DNA of 64,000 nt from Cordilura impudica (taxonomy: Eukaryota; Arthropoda; Insecta; Diptera; Scathophagidae): assembly GCA_963682025.1 (NCBI GenBank), contig OY821520.1, positions 179,060,626-179,124,625 on the forward strand, in the 5' to 3' direction. Positions 10,091 to 22,621 of this stretch are shown piece after piece. A model generated the notes under the pieces. It saw only the letters and a list, made by a program, of their open reading frames with translations. It was not told the DNA's origin and ran no database searches. The translations under genes and the position numbers were made by a program. The stretch's first letter is position 1, and each line of letters starts with the position of its first letter.

Positions 10091-12570
10091 CAGGACCGTT
10101 CCTAGCGGGGGTGCAAAAGGTCCCTTGCACGTGGGCGGCGAAGTCGAAGGGCGGCCGCCTACCTACTATTATTTAAGAAAATTAAAATTAAAAAAATTTT
10201 ATATTAATTTTGAATACTAAATTGAAAAAAAAAAAACTGTCAAATTAAGTAGAAGCAAACAAAACGTTATTTTGTTTTACCAGAAACACTGTGAAGATCC
10301 AAGTACATAAAAATTTAATGATTTTAATGTAATAAAAATTACTGAATTCTGTTCTTCTTCAGACTTTAGTATTCATATAAAAATTTGAAAGAATGTGTGA
10401 AATTTCTAATTGATATTCAAGGGAATTTTTAACTCTTATTTGTTTGATTTGTTCAAAGTAATAACTAATTAACGCAATAAAGGAGTATGTGTATGTAAAA
10501 TTGTAAGTAAGTTTTGATTTTGCTGCTCTTATAGAAAAACATGAACACTTTAAATGTGTTTTTTCCAATTAACTTATGTTTTTTTCTTTTTAAATCAATG
10601 ACAAAATTTTGCTATTAAAAATTTTGCCATTAAAAATTTGTAAGTATGCCATGACTTTTTCATTTTTCTATGACTGATAATATGTTATTATTATATTAAC
10701 ATATTATATTTGTAGTGAATTAGAATTAATTACAAGTGGTCTTAGTTGGGTACCTAATACATTTTTGTTAATAGTTGCTTACTAAATAGTATTATAAGTG
10801 TTTATAAGTTTATGCTACAAATAAAGAATAATTAATAAAGGTAAGCTTTACTATTTATAAATCTTATTATGAATAAGAAAATAACACACCTTCTTAGATG
10901 TCAAAAAGAAAAACAAAAAGGCAATCTGGTGCTTACTATCGAAAAAAGAAAGAGCAAAAACTAAAAGAAATAGAGAAACTAAATGGGTCGTTAACGCAGT
11001 TTTTGCAATCCTCAATAAAACCTCCTGCAGCAAGTACATCAGGAAGATCTACAACGGAAGTTTATACTGGTACATTTCTGGATGTGCTTGATTCGTCTTC
11101 AAGCCGTACAGAAAAGCCAGAAAGTCCTCGACATGACTTATCAACATCAGAGTCAGAAGAAGAGTTTTCTTATGAAGCTGAATTAGTATGCTCGGTTTTA
11201 GTGCTGGCAGATCCTGGAACATGGCGTGAATCAGTAAGCACACAACTTGTGCGTGAAGAAAGGACCAGTTCAACTTCGTAATAATGTTCATTTCCCACCA
11301 GATGAGACAAACAGAAGATTTTCTATAAAATATTTTTTTAGAAACTTAGAAAATGGTGAAACAGTTTCCAGAAGCTGGATAGTTTACTCTTCAAAATTGA
11401 ATAATGTATTTTTTTTTTTTTTTGCTGCAAATTATTCAGCAAAAGTATTATTAAGCTGACCACTGGTGGATATTCGGATTGGCGACATGCAACAAAGTAT
11501 TTTGTACAACATGAAAATAGCGCACAACATATAGAATGTTCAAAAAAGTTGTGTGAATTAAAAATGCGAACGCAAAAGAACTGTACAATAGATAAAGAGC
11601 TTCAAACATACTATGAAATGGAGACAAAACGATGGCGTCGTATTATTGAAATAATGATAGCTATTATTCAATTTTTATCTGGTCAGTGTTTAGCATTCCG
11701 CGGCACATCGTCAGAACTATACCATCCAAACAATGGAAACTTCATGAAAGCTGTAGAAATGTTAGCTAAATCTGATCCGATAATAACAGAGCATGTAAAA
11801 AATTTACGAAATTAAAAACAAAAAAAAAGTCGTATGCCTCATTATTTAGGAATCCATTTTGAAAACGAAATCATTGAATTATAGCAGCAGCTGTAATAAA
11901 GAATATAACAACTATTATAAAAAATTCAAAATATTTTTCTATTATACTTGATTGTACCACAGATTTAGGCCACGTTGAACAAATCACGTTTGTTGTTCGG
12001 TGTGTGAATTTGACACAAAACAAAGCAACAATCGAAGAATATTTTCTTGATTTTTCTCCAATAGTTGATACAACTGGTGAAGGTTTGTTTAACTTTATTA
12101 CTGACGAATTGTTGCCTAAATGTGCAAAATATTCGTGCTATGATAATGGGTCCAACATGGGAGGTAAGGACTTCAAAAAAGAATTTTAAACATTAATACC
12201 AGAGCAACATTTGTACCATGTGCAGCACACAATCTAAATTTAGTACTTAATGATGCTGTTATTATTAATAATGAAACCGTTGGATTTTTCGATATTGTTC
12301 TGAGAAATTAAAGTCATTTAAATTTTTATGTTCATTAATTATCTAGCAAGATATACTTTCAAAAATTGATGTAGTTAACAAAATGCTACAAAATTCTAAC
12401 ATTGACATTAATGAATGTAGTAAGCGTTAAATGCGAAATGATGCCAGTTTTAATGAATATATAAGTCAAGCCTTGCAGGTGCAACGGCCCATTATGCTTA
12501 ATATTTAAAAACCTCATTTGAAAAAAAAGCGAGCAAAAGAAAATATACTGCATTAAAATGCAACCTTAAA
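10091..12570 (+). mobile_element. hAT-superfamily element, ZMYM1/DUF4371 type, decayed
   Basis: It contains a broken ZMYM1-like hAT transposase (10898-12560). About 800 bp upstream, at 10091-10165, lies a conspicuously GC-rich block beginning CAGGACCGTTCCTAGCGGGG. A CAGGG-like start and high GC in an AT-rich region fit a hAT terminal repeat. No matching right terminus was found, and the sequence ends in degraded coding DNA ahead of the Transib at 12664. The left boundary is therefore an inference. Confidence 0.5.
10898..12560 (+). pseudogene. hAT transposase related to ZMYM1 / DUF4371 proteins
   Basis: ATG 10898 (MSKRKTKRQSGAYYRKKKEQ) opens the basic N-terminus normal for this family. A TTF-type zinc-finger region follows in pieces: KKGPVQLRNN, NRRFSIKYFFRNLENGE and SRSWIVYS (11247-11460), with cysteines lost in a T run. 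DWRHATKYFVQHENSAQHIE (11480) and CLAFRGTSSELYHPNNGNF (11690) are classic family motifs. The core near 12030 has EEYFLDFSPIVDTTGEGLF and SCYDNGSNMGGK (family: YDNGANM.GK), then FVPCAAHNLNLVL at 12210. At least five frame breaks make it non-functional. DUF4371 proteins also occur as domesticated host genes, but the decay argues against that here. Confidence 0.75.
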
Positions 12571-13149
12571 AAAATAGATAAGTAGAAGTCAACCTGTTTT
12601 TATTTTTTTATCGAAAGAACGAAAAATAAACGAAAGGACGAAAGAAAAAGATGGCAACCGGCGCACAGTGGACCATATTTTGAGAAGGCGGCCAAAAATC
12701 ATTTTTTTTTTGTTACCGATTTTAAAGTTATGTTATTCATTTGAAAGTAAATACTAGTAAACCTCGGGAGCCAACTATATCACAGCGAACAGGGTCTTCG
12801 AAAATGGGCTTTCTCAGTATTTTGCTAAAATTAAAAATTTCTTTGTAAATTTTTATTTTTGAATGACTGTAACTTTTTGATTTAAAAGATTTTGAAGTGA
12901 AATAAATTTTGTATAATTTTGAGGCTTCCGAAATTTAAAAAAAATTTTTTTTAAAACAGATCAAAATTTTCCGAAAATCTCCTACTTAATAGAGCATAAC
13001 TCCTGCCAATCAAAAGCAGTCAGAAAAAATCTTGCACTCTTCTTTAGTCCGAACCCTTCCCTATACTCCTATACACCCGCCAGTTTCCGCCCGTGTGCAC
13101 CAGAACAATTTTTCTGACCCAAGGTTAGATATTTTCTGCAAAATTTATG

Positions 13150-13400
13150 AATACAAAAGTTGTCCACTATGTGGTTAGGCTATATTAAGTTTGAGGTGAT
13201 GTTTGTAACTGTCAAAAATATTGGACCTTTATCCATCTTTTATTATACGGATCGACTCAAAAACACTTTCTGAGTCGATTAAACGATGTCCGTCCGTCCG
13301 TCTGAGTGTTATGAATGCAAAAGTTGGTCGTACCGGTGCACCGCGGTGTATTTTTTGCGTGTCGGTAGAGTTGTCAGGAGTTGTTATATACTTATAAAAA
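13150..13400 (+). repeat. DINE-1/mini-me-like fragment with (GTCC)n
   Basis: It reads CACTATGTGGTTAGG...GTAACTGTCAAAAATATTGGACC, then TTATACGGATCGACTCA, TTTCTGAGTCGATT and GTCCGTCCGTCCGTCTG. The same order of motifs is found in the longer copy at 33004-33788. It is nested inside the Transib element. Boundaries are approximate. Confidence 0.6.
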
Positions 13401-13700
13401 AGGGTTGAGATATAATGCGCTTAATTGTAACAGGTACATTTACATAGGTATCTTTCAAAAACATTAATAGTCTGAATTAGAGTTATATAGTTTAAATATC
13501 TGACAAAATGGGAAACAATTTAAATAACAGGTAAATTGTAAAAAAAAAACTATTGCGACATAGCCCTTTAAGATATGAGCAGGTATGCTTCACCTTTTAA
13601 GAGGGGTTAGGGTGTGGGTTTTTTATGTTTCTAAAAGTGGTAATAAAAGATAAAAATTTGTAAATGGTAAAAAAAAACTATTGTACATAGCAAGGCAAAG

Positions 13701-15500
13701 ATGTACAAACGTTACCAAGACTGGTTAATAAACGAACTTATTTTTGAGAGTGCATCTACAACTGCCAACGAAAGCGGAAAAAGGGTCGACCAGCAAAACC
13801 AATTGACGGATGTAGTGAAAGATCTCGAAGGCGCAAGCTGGAGAATATCAATGAAGAAATTTCTCAAAGAATTATTAAGGATTAATTTTTGCACCAAATT
13901 CAACCAACCCAAAATAAAAAAAATAAAACTGAAGTATTTGAAATAATAGTAGAGGCGAGCCCAAGGCGCACAAAGAGGATTTTGAAAAGCATTCCTATAC
14001 CAATTGAAGATAAGAAATTTACGCAGGAAGAAGCGTTCGCCCTATTTTTGGATTTGAAATTGACCAAAAATCAATATAAGGAATTGCGGAAGCGAACCAA
14101 TGAAAAGAATTGTGGGATTTTTCCAGAGTATCGAGATTTAGTTTCTGCCAAAAAAGAATGCTTACCTTCACAATCTGCTATTAGAGTCACTTCAACATCA
14201 GCAGAAATAAAATTGCAAGATCTCCTTGAACATACTGCAGAACGATTGCTAAATACGCTTGATACTGATCATTTAAAAAAAAATTGGTAATGGCAGCATT
14301 ACTTTCAGAAACAATACAAGCAATTTAATGCCGAAAATTCATCAGATGCTAATTTATTTATGGTATCTTTCGTTCCATTGCGCTTAACAAAAAGGTATAG
14401 CGTCTTAGAGCCGTCAACTAGTAGAGCAACAGAAATTGATATATGGAAAAATGAAATTCCTTCTTCAACAAAGTATTGCAGACCAATAAAATTTGCATTC
14501 AAAAAGGAAACCAAAGATGTCATAACTGAAGAAGTTCAAAAAATAAAAGATCAAATTAAGGAACTTCAACCAGTAATATTTAAATTTGATGACCAAGACA
14601 TTGAAGTACAATTTAAAATGTGTCTCACAATGATTGATGGAAAAGTTGCACAAGCTTTAACTGGAACAAAGTCAACGTCAAGCTGCATTATATGCCAAAA
14701 GACATCAAGTCAATTAAGCCAACCCCCACCAGAAGACGATAGTTTTAAGGAAGCCCACGAATTTGGAAAGTCCGCTCTTCATGCTAGAATATGTTTCATG
14801 GAGCATATTCTTAAGTTGGGTTATGATTTGGAATTTGGTTCGTTAGGCGAAACAGTGAGAAAAACAAAGAAAATGAAGAAAAAAGAAAGCAAAAAAAAAA
14901 AAACAAATTCAACAAAAACATCTACAGCTAGGCCTTGTAATCGACCAACCAAAACAAGGGGAAGGAAACACATATGATGGAAATACTGCAAGGAGATTTT
15001 TTTCCGATCCGGAAACTGCAGCATCTATCACAGGTGTAGATCATGAATTAATAAGACGATTCAAAATCATATTACAAGTTCTAGCATGCAGCAGAAAAAT
15101 AAATGCAAAAAAATTTGGAGATTACGCCAATAAAACAGCTATACTTTATAATGAAAAATACTCTTGGAGATATATGCCGTCCACAGTTCACAAAATTTTG
15201 TACCATGGGGAACAAATAATTCAAAACAATATGCTACCAATAGGAGATTTATCTGAAGAAGCGCAAGAAAAAAGGAACAAAGCCTGCAGATTCTTTCGCG
15301 AGCACAACACAAGGAAAATGCCCAAATGTTGTACTAATGAAGACCTTATCACGATTTTGTTGTGCAATTCAGATCCATATATGTCCAACATTCGTCAAAA
15401 ATGGAAAACTACCTCTATTGAATTAGACGAAGAAGCTAAAAAACTTCTAGAAGATGAAAATCAAGTCTATTTAGAAGAAATTTTTACTAAAATTGGTTGA
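13701..15500 (+). pseudogene. Transib transposase (RAG1 core relative), frameshifted
   Basis: ATG 13701 starts an N-terminal domain. The frame shifts near 13930 into EASPRRTKRILKSIP...HTAERLL (to 14290). The segment where the first catalytic aspartate (a GSDGS-like motif) is expected is scrambled at 14280-14330. The next block, 14330-14977, holds MVSFVPLRLTK, YCRPIKFAFKKE, the second-aspartate motif LTMIDGKVAQALT with the following CIICQKTSS zinc pair, and FGKSALHARICFMEHILKLG. A frameshift near 14890 (A run) precedes DGNTARRFFSDPE (about 14975-15010). The C-terminus (15174-15500) has MPSTVHKILYHGE and GDLSEEAQEKRNKACRFFRE, with the catalytic glutamate in SEEAQ. Lesions: at least three frame breaks and loss of the D1 segment. 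Confidence 0.85.
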
Positions 15501-16180
15501 TTTAAAGTACTTTTTCATTACACTAACAATAAGTTACACTTTTTTTATATAGTTAAAAAATTTTCTTGATTTAAAAATTTATATATTTTGTAAATTTACA
15601 ATAAAAATTGTTATATTTCATAAATTTACCATAAAAATTGATATATGTAGAAATATTTAAAAAGACAATAAAAAAAAATTTAACTAAAGCAAAAACATAC
15701 GAGTTTTTCATTGAAACTTCTCTATCTTGAACTAATATAAGGTAACTTTTACGTTCGCTGCTTAATAAATTATATTTTAACTCGGGATCTTTAAAAAAAA
15801 AAACAACCCTTGGCCGTTGTGCACATTAGGACTAAAAAGCTTACGGGGGCCAAAGTTTGGCATTTTCTGAAAAAATTAACTTAAAAAATTGTTAAAATGT
15901 ATTGGTTGTAAAATTAACTGAAAAAATAACACATTATATTAAAAAAAACTTTTTTTTTATCTTTTAACACCACTTTTGTACTAAAATTCAACTACAAATG
16001 AAAATGTATTTTAAACTCTCCGTAACTTTCTTTATTTTCGGTCGAGAATTACGTTTTATAGCAAAACTTAAAGGCTAAAGTCTCACCTACCAAACAAAAA
16101 AACCGCTTATCAAAATTCCAATCCAATCAAAAGTTATAGATTTTTGACCGCCTTCTCGTCAAATGGTCCACTGTGCGGCG

Positions 16181-16485
16181 TCCTCAAGACAAAAAAAAAA
16201 AGAAATGTGGCGTGGTTGGTGGGGTTTCCGCTCGACCTTTTTGGTACAGAGAAGTCGTAAAAAGAACTGTAAAGCAGATAATTGATCTTAAGAGAAAAGC
16301 GTATATTATCGTATGTGGGTGACAACGAAAAGAAAAGTTATACCAGTTGTTTACATAAAGAAAAAAAGAGTTCAACATAAAAGGAACTCATCAGCGTCGG
16401 CGTCTACCACATGGGGTTTAATTCAGAGGTTGGAAGCAAGGAACTGCTAAAGACACGGCCTCTGTAACATCAAAATCTTTAGTAC
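16181..16485. other. Non-coding sequence, flank of the Transib insertion
   Basis: Resumes the sequence interrupted by Transib. It contains an A run at 16190 and no convincing ORF. It may belong to the same repeat as the direct repeat that starts at about 16486, but that cannot be shown. Confidence 0.35.
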
Positions 16486-17194
16486 CCAAACGTGGCAACT
16501 ATCAGCATTGGTACACCATCACCTTTACCATCTCAGCCGCCGCCACAATCATTTTCATCGTCACTGAATGAAACAATAGCTTTTGCAGCTAATGCTGTAG
16601 ATCCACAATCTCGTAATTCCAAAGCTACATTGGCGGAGCCACTAAACGTATCTACGTTAAAAAAGTCTAAAACAAACTCGTCAAATGCTAGTTCATTTGC
16701 TGCTCCAACCATGACGACAGCGATGATTTCAAAAAAAATAAACAGTAATTAATATTTGGATATGGATGACGGCTATGACAACATCTAAAAACAAGGACCA
16801 AGCAAAACATTTATTTAACATACAACAAAGTTAATTTAAGTTTATTAACAACAACAAAAAAAAAAAAACATCACAATAACAACAACATTACAATAACAAT
16901 TCAGTCTCATCACTAAAAAGTAAAAAAAAAGGTATCGTAACCTACATCACCACCACCAACATTAACAATAGCGACAGCAGCATATCTAAACTCATTACAA
17001 CATTACAAAAACAAACACTGCCAGAAACAACATCCACTACAAAATAACAGCACCAACACAGTAGACGCCACAGCATGATGTTCCTGTCTACAACAAAATG
17101 GTTGTGAAAAGCTCCTGACATCCTCAACAGATCATCATAAACAACACCAATCTCAACCGCCGTCTCTGCTACAGGGGTTTCCATCGGCCAGTCA
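16486..17194 (+). repeat. Direct repeat A (~700 bp) upstream of the gypsy element
   Basis: It shares about 700 bp with 24744-25453 at high identity (a few percent differences plus small A-run indels). Both copies start GTACCCAAACGTGGCAA and end TCGGCCAGTCAACACTTG. The sequence is CAA/ACAAC-rich and has an 80-codon P/S-rich open stretch with no recognised domain. Because the two copies flank a decayed gypsy internal region they could be LTR material or the element's 3' untranslated region. No clean TG..CA ends or PBS were found. Confidence 0.55.
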
Positions 17195-18514
17195 ACACTT
17201 GTCCTGGAAGGGATACCAATATACCATGCCTGAGTAGCGACAATAAGGTGGACATTTTCAAAGCATTTTCTTTAATGCCACACCAACTCAATTTTTTTTA
17301 ATTTTTTCATCCGTTATTGTAAGTCCTGGAAGGTATACCAATATACCATGCCTGAGTAGCAACAACAAGGTGGAAGGTTTTAAAACATTGGTAAACTAAA
17401 TATAGTGAATTTAAATCGTATATATATGAAGTGTCAAGTACTATGACTACATAGTTTGAGGTTCTTTAGCGACAACCTTGATAAAACATCTGTTATTACA
17501 TAATAAAATAGTAAATAATTATTTTATTAAAACCCAAAATAATTAAAGATATCAAATTTTTATTTAATTTTCGATTTTGAAAACTTCATTTAGAAATCGT
17601 TAAATAACCATTTTAAGATCATAACATTTACTATTCTAATAATTTAGATTATGCATTGAGCTCAAAATATATTTTGATATTGTTATTTAACTACGAGTTA
17701 AAGCATCTAATGAATTAACTGCCAACTTCAAAAACAAATCTACAGTAGTCAACGAGTATATATATCTGAAAATTTTTTTTTTTTCATAATTATAAAAACA
17801 AAAAAAAACAAAAATATATATGTATATTTCATGTACATATACAAAAACCAGAAGAGAGAAATAATAATAAAACTATTATTATAATAAAACATAGTCATTA
17901 TTAGTCATAAGTATAGAAATACACATATACGAGAAGTAATTTGGATTATTAGTTCCGTTCCTAATCAAACAAACTAACATATTCTCCATACACGACAACA
18001 AGAACAATCGGACCGCCACCACAGACAGATAAATCTAAGATTTTCTTTAGTTATACAACCCCATCCCTCAGTAACACTATTTTAATAACATTCAAAAATT
18101 TAATAATATTCAATAACGGTTTGTTTCGAAATTGATAAAACCCAAATACTACCAAAAATATATAGGCATACATATATACATATACATATGATTATTAGTT
18201 TCTATACGGGTAAATAATACAAAAAAAAAAAAACACTTTGTCAATTACTGAGTTTCGTAAATAGGAATAATTATTGTAATTGCATTGCATTGCAATTGAC
18301 TCATCGAAACCCTCCAAAACATTTTAGTATCAAAAGAATAAGATATTCTAGAAATTTCAGGATACATCTTTTTTATATAGAAAAATTCACTTTTTGAATA
18401 CGCTAGATCTCTGGTTTAAAAATATTTAGTCTTTCGTTCTGTAAATATTTGCACCATTTTGGTTAAAACTGGTCATTTCAGTCGACTTTTAAGTAAACAA
18501 ACATTTTTATAAAA
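17195..18514. other. Putative LTR/leader of the gypsy element, non-coding
   Basis: 1.3 kb without ORFs between direct repeat A and the gag ATG. It contains two copies of a roughly 55-bp sequence (GTCCTGGAAGG.ATACCAATATACCATGCCTGAGTAGC) at 17198-17254 and 17325-17380, and many TATACA-rich tracts. It is likely LTR plus 5' leader, but no primer-binding site was recognised. Confidence 0.35.
17198..17380 (+). repeat. Two ~55-bp direct repeats
   Basis: 17198-17254 and 17325-17380 share TACCAATATACCATGCCTGA and flanking text with about four mismatches, at a period of 127 bp. The intervening DNA is not shared. Confidence 0.7.
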
Positions 18515-19879
18515 ATGGATCAAGAGCAGAATCAAGCCCAAAACCTGATTCCAAAACAAGAAGGCAGAGAGTTAAGACCCAAAGGAAGAAAACAACAAAC
18601 TGCAAGTAATCCGAATACTGACTCACCAACAGAGAGCACATCTAATAACGTTCCATCGTTAACGTCAATGAATTGCACGATGATTCCCCAACTCAATAAC
18701 CAAACTGGCCCAGTAACTCATTCGTCTCCTGAGACAGATAATACAATATTATCACCTCACTTCGTGAGCCAAGTAGCTCAAGGAATAAGGGCTCAACATA
18801 ACGCTAGCCGCGTTCCTAGACAAAACTTCAGTGCGAATCGTGATACAATAAATAACGAAAGAGTAGAATTAAGGTAGTATGTGAGATCATCTATTGGCAA
18901 CGTTCAAGCAACCTTAATGCGAGAAGTACAGGAAAGCATGAGCCTAATTATCCCTCGACTTGTCCGTGAAACGTTAAGTTCCGAAAGAATAAACCCATTT
19001 GGTGAGCCATTCCATCATTGCCGTTTAAGTTTCCATGATCAAACCTTTAGATCCCAGCAGAGACCGCCAGATGAATCGCAGCACCAACAACAATTTATGA
19101 CCCACAACATAGGTCATCAAAATTCAAGACCTCTTGAATTGGAAAAGTGGGGAATAAAATTCGACGGGACTAACAAATCATTCAGCGTCGAAGATTTCAT
19201 TTTTCGAATAGAGTTTCTAAGAGATGATTAGAGATGATGACTTCAGGCGAATGAATCCAACCTGCGAGTGGGAGAACCTGAAAAAAATATAATATTCAAA
19301 TTTCGACGTTATGAAAGTGATTACGAGATTCAAAGACGCATTATGGAAATACGACAACATCAGTCTGAAGCTGCGGATATGTACATTGGCGAAATTACAA
19401 ATTTAAAAAATCAAATGAGATTCCAAATTCCGGAGTTTGAACTTGTGCGAATAGTAAAAGATAATCTGAAAGATGGATTAGCTCAATTAATATATCCAAT
19501 ATTTGTTAGCACCCTCGATCAATTACTTGAAGAGTGCAAGAGAGCGGAAAGGAACATAGACAAAAGAAGCCAATACCGACAAGCTGTCCATTACAGAAAA
19601 GTCAACAAACTGGAGTATGAGCCGCAGTACGAAGATGACAACTACACAGTGGAGGCTCTAAAATTAAATACACCACCAGCAAAACAACTAATCTGCTGGA
19701 ATTGCAAAAGCCCTGGTCACTCCTTCATAGACTGCTCATTAAACCAACGAAACCTTTTCTGCTACAAATCTGGATTCGAGGATGTAAGAACCCCGAAATG
19801 TCCCAGATGCACGGGAAACCGGTCAAGGAGTGTGACGGAAACTGGTTCAGCACGCTCCAACCCAAAAACAAACCAGTAA
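18515..19879 (+). pseudogene. gypsy gag, copy 1
   Basis: ATG 18515 (MDQEQNQAQNLIPKQEGREL). A stop near 18875 and a frame break at 19229-19265 split it. Blocks include LELEKWGIKFDGTNKSFSVE, a common start of the capsid domain, then RRIMEIRQHQSEAADMYIGE, and a single CCHC knuckle CWNCKSPGHSFIDC near residue 150 of the last block. The next Cys pair (FCYKSGFEDVRTPKCPRC) is degraded. The N-terminal 67 codons are unique to this copy because the duplication starts inside the gene. Confidence 0.75.
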
Positions 19880-20051
19880 AAGATAATTTTTTAAACTGGG
19901 TCTTAGATTCACCAACGGTAACCAACAGCGTATGTTTAGGGCAAGATATTGATAAAACGTTCCCATACCCAGTGACGATCTCAAAATTAGCGATAGAGTA
20001 CTTAAAAGTGGTTGTTTAGATGACGAAACATCAAATAAACCACACAATAAT

Positions 20052-20459
20052 TTGATAAAACAAAAGCCCCTTATATCTTATGAAGATCGACTAAGAAACT
20101 ATAACCTGAAAAGAGCTGACATTTTCAAAGATTTTCATCCATTTATAAGTGAAAGAATTATAAAAACGAGGAAACGATATAAAAATAGAAAAACAGAAAG
20201 AAGAGAAATAGCGTCGGCGATTATAAATCTAGAAGCGGATATACGTCCATATATGAACATAAAAATAAACGGAGTTAACCTTAAGGGCCTGTTAGACAGT
20301 GGAGCCTCGATTAGCTGCCTTGGTAGAAACCGCATGGAAAATATCAAAAGAATGAACGCGGTAATCCATAATTTTAAATCGTCCATTAAAACTGCAGATG
20401 GCATCACATCAATCAATCACATGATCGTAGGTAATCAATCACATGATCGTAGAAAATAA
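20052..20459 (+). pseudogene. gypsy aspartic protease region, copy 1
   Basis: 135 codons. They hold the retropepsin motif GLLDSGASISCLG followed by IKTADGI. The catalytic Asp is in DSG. Upstream basic text (KTRKRYKNRKTERREIASA) resembles the gag-pol linker. A 22-bp sequence (GTAATCAATCACATGATCGT) is tandemly repeated near 20415-20452, ending the frame. It has lost the link to RT. Confidence 0.75.
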
Positions 20460-20511
20460 CATTTTATTTTGTACCGAATTTACAACAGGAGCTCATACTC
20501 GGTTATGATTT

Positions 20512-21287
20512 TTGCCAAAAACTAGGGATAGGGATAAGTTTAGAAAGAAATTTAATAGACGAAATTTGCCAGAACAACATACGATATTGGAAAATACAAA
20601 ACTTTATTTCCGGTGTTTCACTAAGTACGGCTTGGGAAAAACACACTTGGAAAAACACATAATTGAAAGAGACAACTCAACCCCCAAAAAGATGAGGTAT
20701 TACCCCGTCAGCCAGCGGTTCAAAACCTCACATACGCTGAACTTGACCGAATGCTGCACCTTGACGTAATTGAAGGAGCTGTCGATGCAGAGTGGAAGGA
20801 TCGTGTGTTTGTATACCTTGACGACCTCTTAATCGTGTCAGCAAATTTCGAAACACAAATTAAAATATTGAAAACAGTGGCAGAAAGACTAACGGCAGCA
20901 GGTTTAAGAATTAATATGCAAAAATCGAAATTTTGTTACAAAGAACTCAAATATTTAGAATACATAGTGGGAGGAGGAAAAATAAAACCGGATACCAGCA
21001 AAATGGACGGAAAAAGAATGTCTCGCGGTTGTACTGGCCATAGAAAAGTTTAGGCAATACATTGAACTCATGGATTTTACAGTCATCACGGACCACTCAA
21101 GTCTTAAATGGCTTATGAAACAGCAGGATCTAAGCGGACGGCTTGCAAGGTGGAGACTGAAATTACAAGGGTACAAATTTAATATAGAGCACCGAAAAGG
21201 TAGCAAAAATGTGGTGCCAGATATGCTGTCACGCTTTGATATGGAGGAAATATGTTTGTATAACCCTCACATCATTAATTTTGACTC
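20512..21287 (+). pseudogene. gypsy reverse transcriptase/RNase H remnant, copy 1
   Basis: Pre-RT text with KTHLEKHIIERDNSTPKKMR (20640-20700) and RYYPVS. A deletion of roughly 100 residues then joins LDVIEGA to EWKDRVFVYLDDLLIVSA, the YLDD catalytic box. The thumb follows, LRINMQKSKFCYKELKYLEY. Another deletion and frame break lead to RNase H TDHSSLKWLMKQ and IEHRKGSKNVVPDMLSR (21070-21260). It ends at the duplication junction. Confidence 0.75.
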
Positions 21288-21290
21288 TCA

Positions 21291-22449
21291 TTCGTCTCCT
21301 GAGACAGATAATACAATATTATCACCTCACTTCGTGAGCCAAGTAGCTCAAGGAATAAGGGCTCAACATAACGCTAGCCGCGTTCCTAGACAAAACTTCA
21401 GTGCGAATCGTGATACAATAAATAACGAAAGAGTAGAATTAAGGTAGTATGTGAGATCATCTATTGGCAACGTTCAAGCAACCTTAATGCGAGAAGTACA
21501 GGAAAGCATGAGCCTAATTATCCCTCGACTTGTCCGTGAAACGTTAAGTTCCGAAAGAATAAACCCATTTGGTGAGCCATTCCATCATTGCCGTTTAAGT
21601 TTCCATGATCAAACCTTTAGATCCCAGCAGAGACCGCCAGATGAATCGCAGCACCAACAACAATTTATGACCCACAACATAGGTCATCAAAATTCAAGAC
21701 CTCTTGAATTGGAAAAGTGGGGAATAAAATTCGACGGGACTAACAAATCATTCAGCGTCGAAGATTTCATTTTTCGAATAGAGTTTCTAAGAGATGATTA
21801 GAGATGATGACTTCAGGCGAATGAATCCAACCTGCGAGTGGGAGAACCTGAAAAAAATATAATATTCAAATTTCGACGTTATGAAAGTGATTACGAGATT
21901 CAAAGACGCATTATGGAAATACGACAACATCAGTCTGAAGCTGCGGATATGTACATTGGCGAAATTACAAATTTAAAAAATCAAATGAGATTCCAAATTC
22001 CGGAGTTTGAACTTGTGCGAATAGTAAAAGATAATCTGAAAGATGGATTAGCTCAATTAATATATCCAATATTTGTTAGCACCCTCGATCAATTACTTGA
22101 AGAGTGCAAGAGAGCGGAAAGGAACATAGACAAAAGAAGCCAATACCGACAAGCTGTCCATTACAGAAAAGTCAACAAACTGGAGTATGAGCCGCAGTAC
22201 GAAGATGACAACTACACAGTGGAGGCTCTAAAATTAAATACACCACCAGCAAAACAACTAATCTGCTGGAATTGCAAAAGCCCTGGTCACTCCTTCATAG
22301 ACTGCTCATTAAACCAACGAAACCTTTTCTGCTACAAATCTGGATTCGAGGATGTAAGAACCCCGAAATGTCCCAGATGCACGGGAAACCGGTCAAGGAG
22401 TGTGACGGAAACTGGTTCAGCACGCTCCAACCCAAAAACAAACCAGTAA
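21291..22449 (+). pseudogene. gypsy gag, copy 2 (within duplicated unit)
   Basis: Identical to 18721-19879 at offset 2570, including the internal stop and frame break. It begins in frame with the preceding RNase H text across the duplication junction, producing a chimeric RNase H-gag open stretch at 21070-21447. Confidence 0.8.
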
Positions 22450-22621
22450 AAGATAATTTTTTAAACTGGGTCTTAGATTCACCAACGGTAACCAACAGCG
22501 TATGTTTAGGGCAAGATATTGATAAAACGTTCCCATACCCAGTGACGATCTCAAAATTAGCGATAGAGTACTTAAAAGTGGTTGTTTAGATGACGAAACA
22601 TCAAATAAACCACACAATAAT

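Larger units (their letters stand above)
12664..16175 (+). mobile_element. Transib transposon, both ends and target duplication preserved
   Basis: It begins CACAGTGGACCAT at 12664 and ends ATGGTCCACTGTG at 16175. The terminal 37 bp of the two ends pair as imperfect inverted repeats, sharing the GAGAAGGCGG motif. CGGCG lies immediately outside on both sides (12659-12663 and 16176-16180). The CAC-starting terminus and GC-rich 5-bp duplication are the Transib hallmark, shared with the heptamer of RAG recombination signals. The element is 3512 bp with one decayed transposase gene. A DINE-like fragment (13150-13400) lies in the 5' part. The flanking sequence joins as ...AAAGATGGCAACCGGCG/TCCTCAAGAC. 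Confidence 0.9.

Noticed and set aside
9952..10176. 74-codon ORF
   Set aside because: Overlaps the GC-rich suspected hAT terminus; no homology pattern.
16942..17184. Minus ORF METPVAETAVEIGV..., also present at 25194-25436
   Set aside because: Antisense of CAAC-rich direct repeats A and B; Val/Leu/Cys composition follows from the repeats. Conservation between copies is due to repeat identity.
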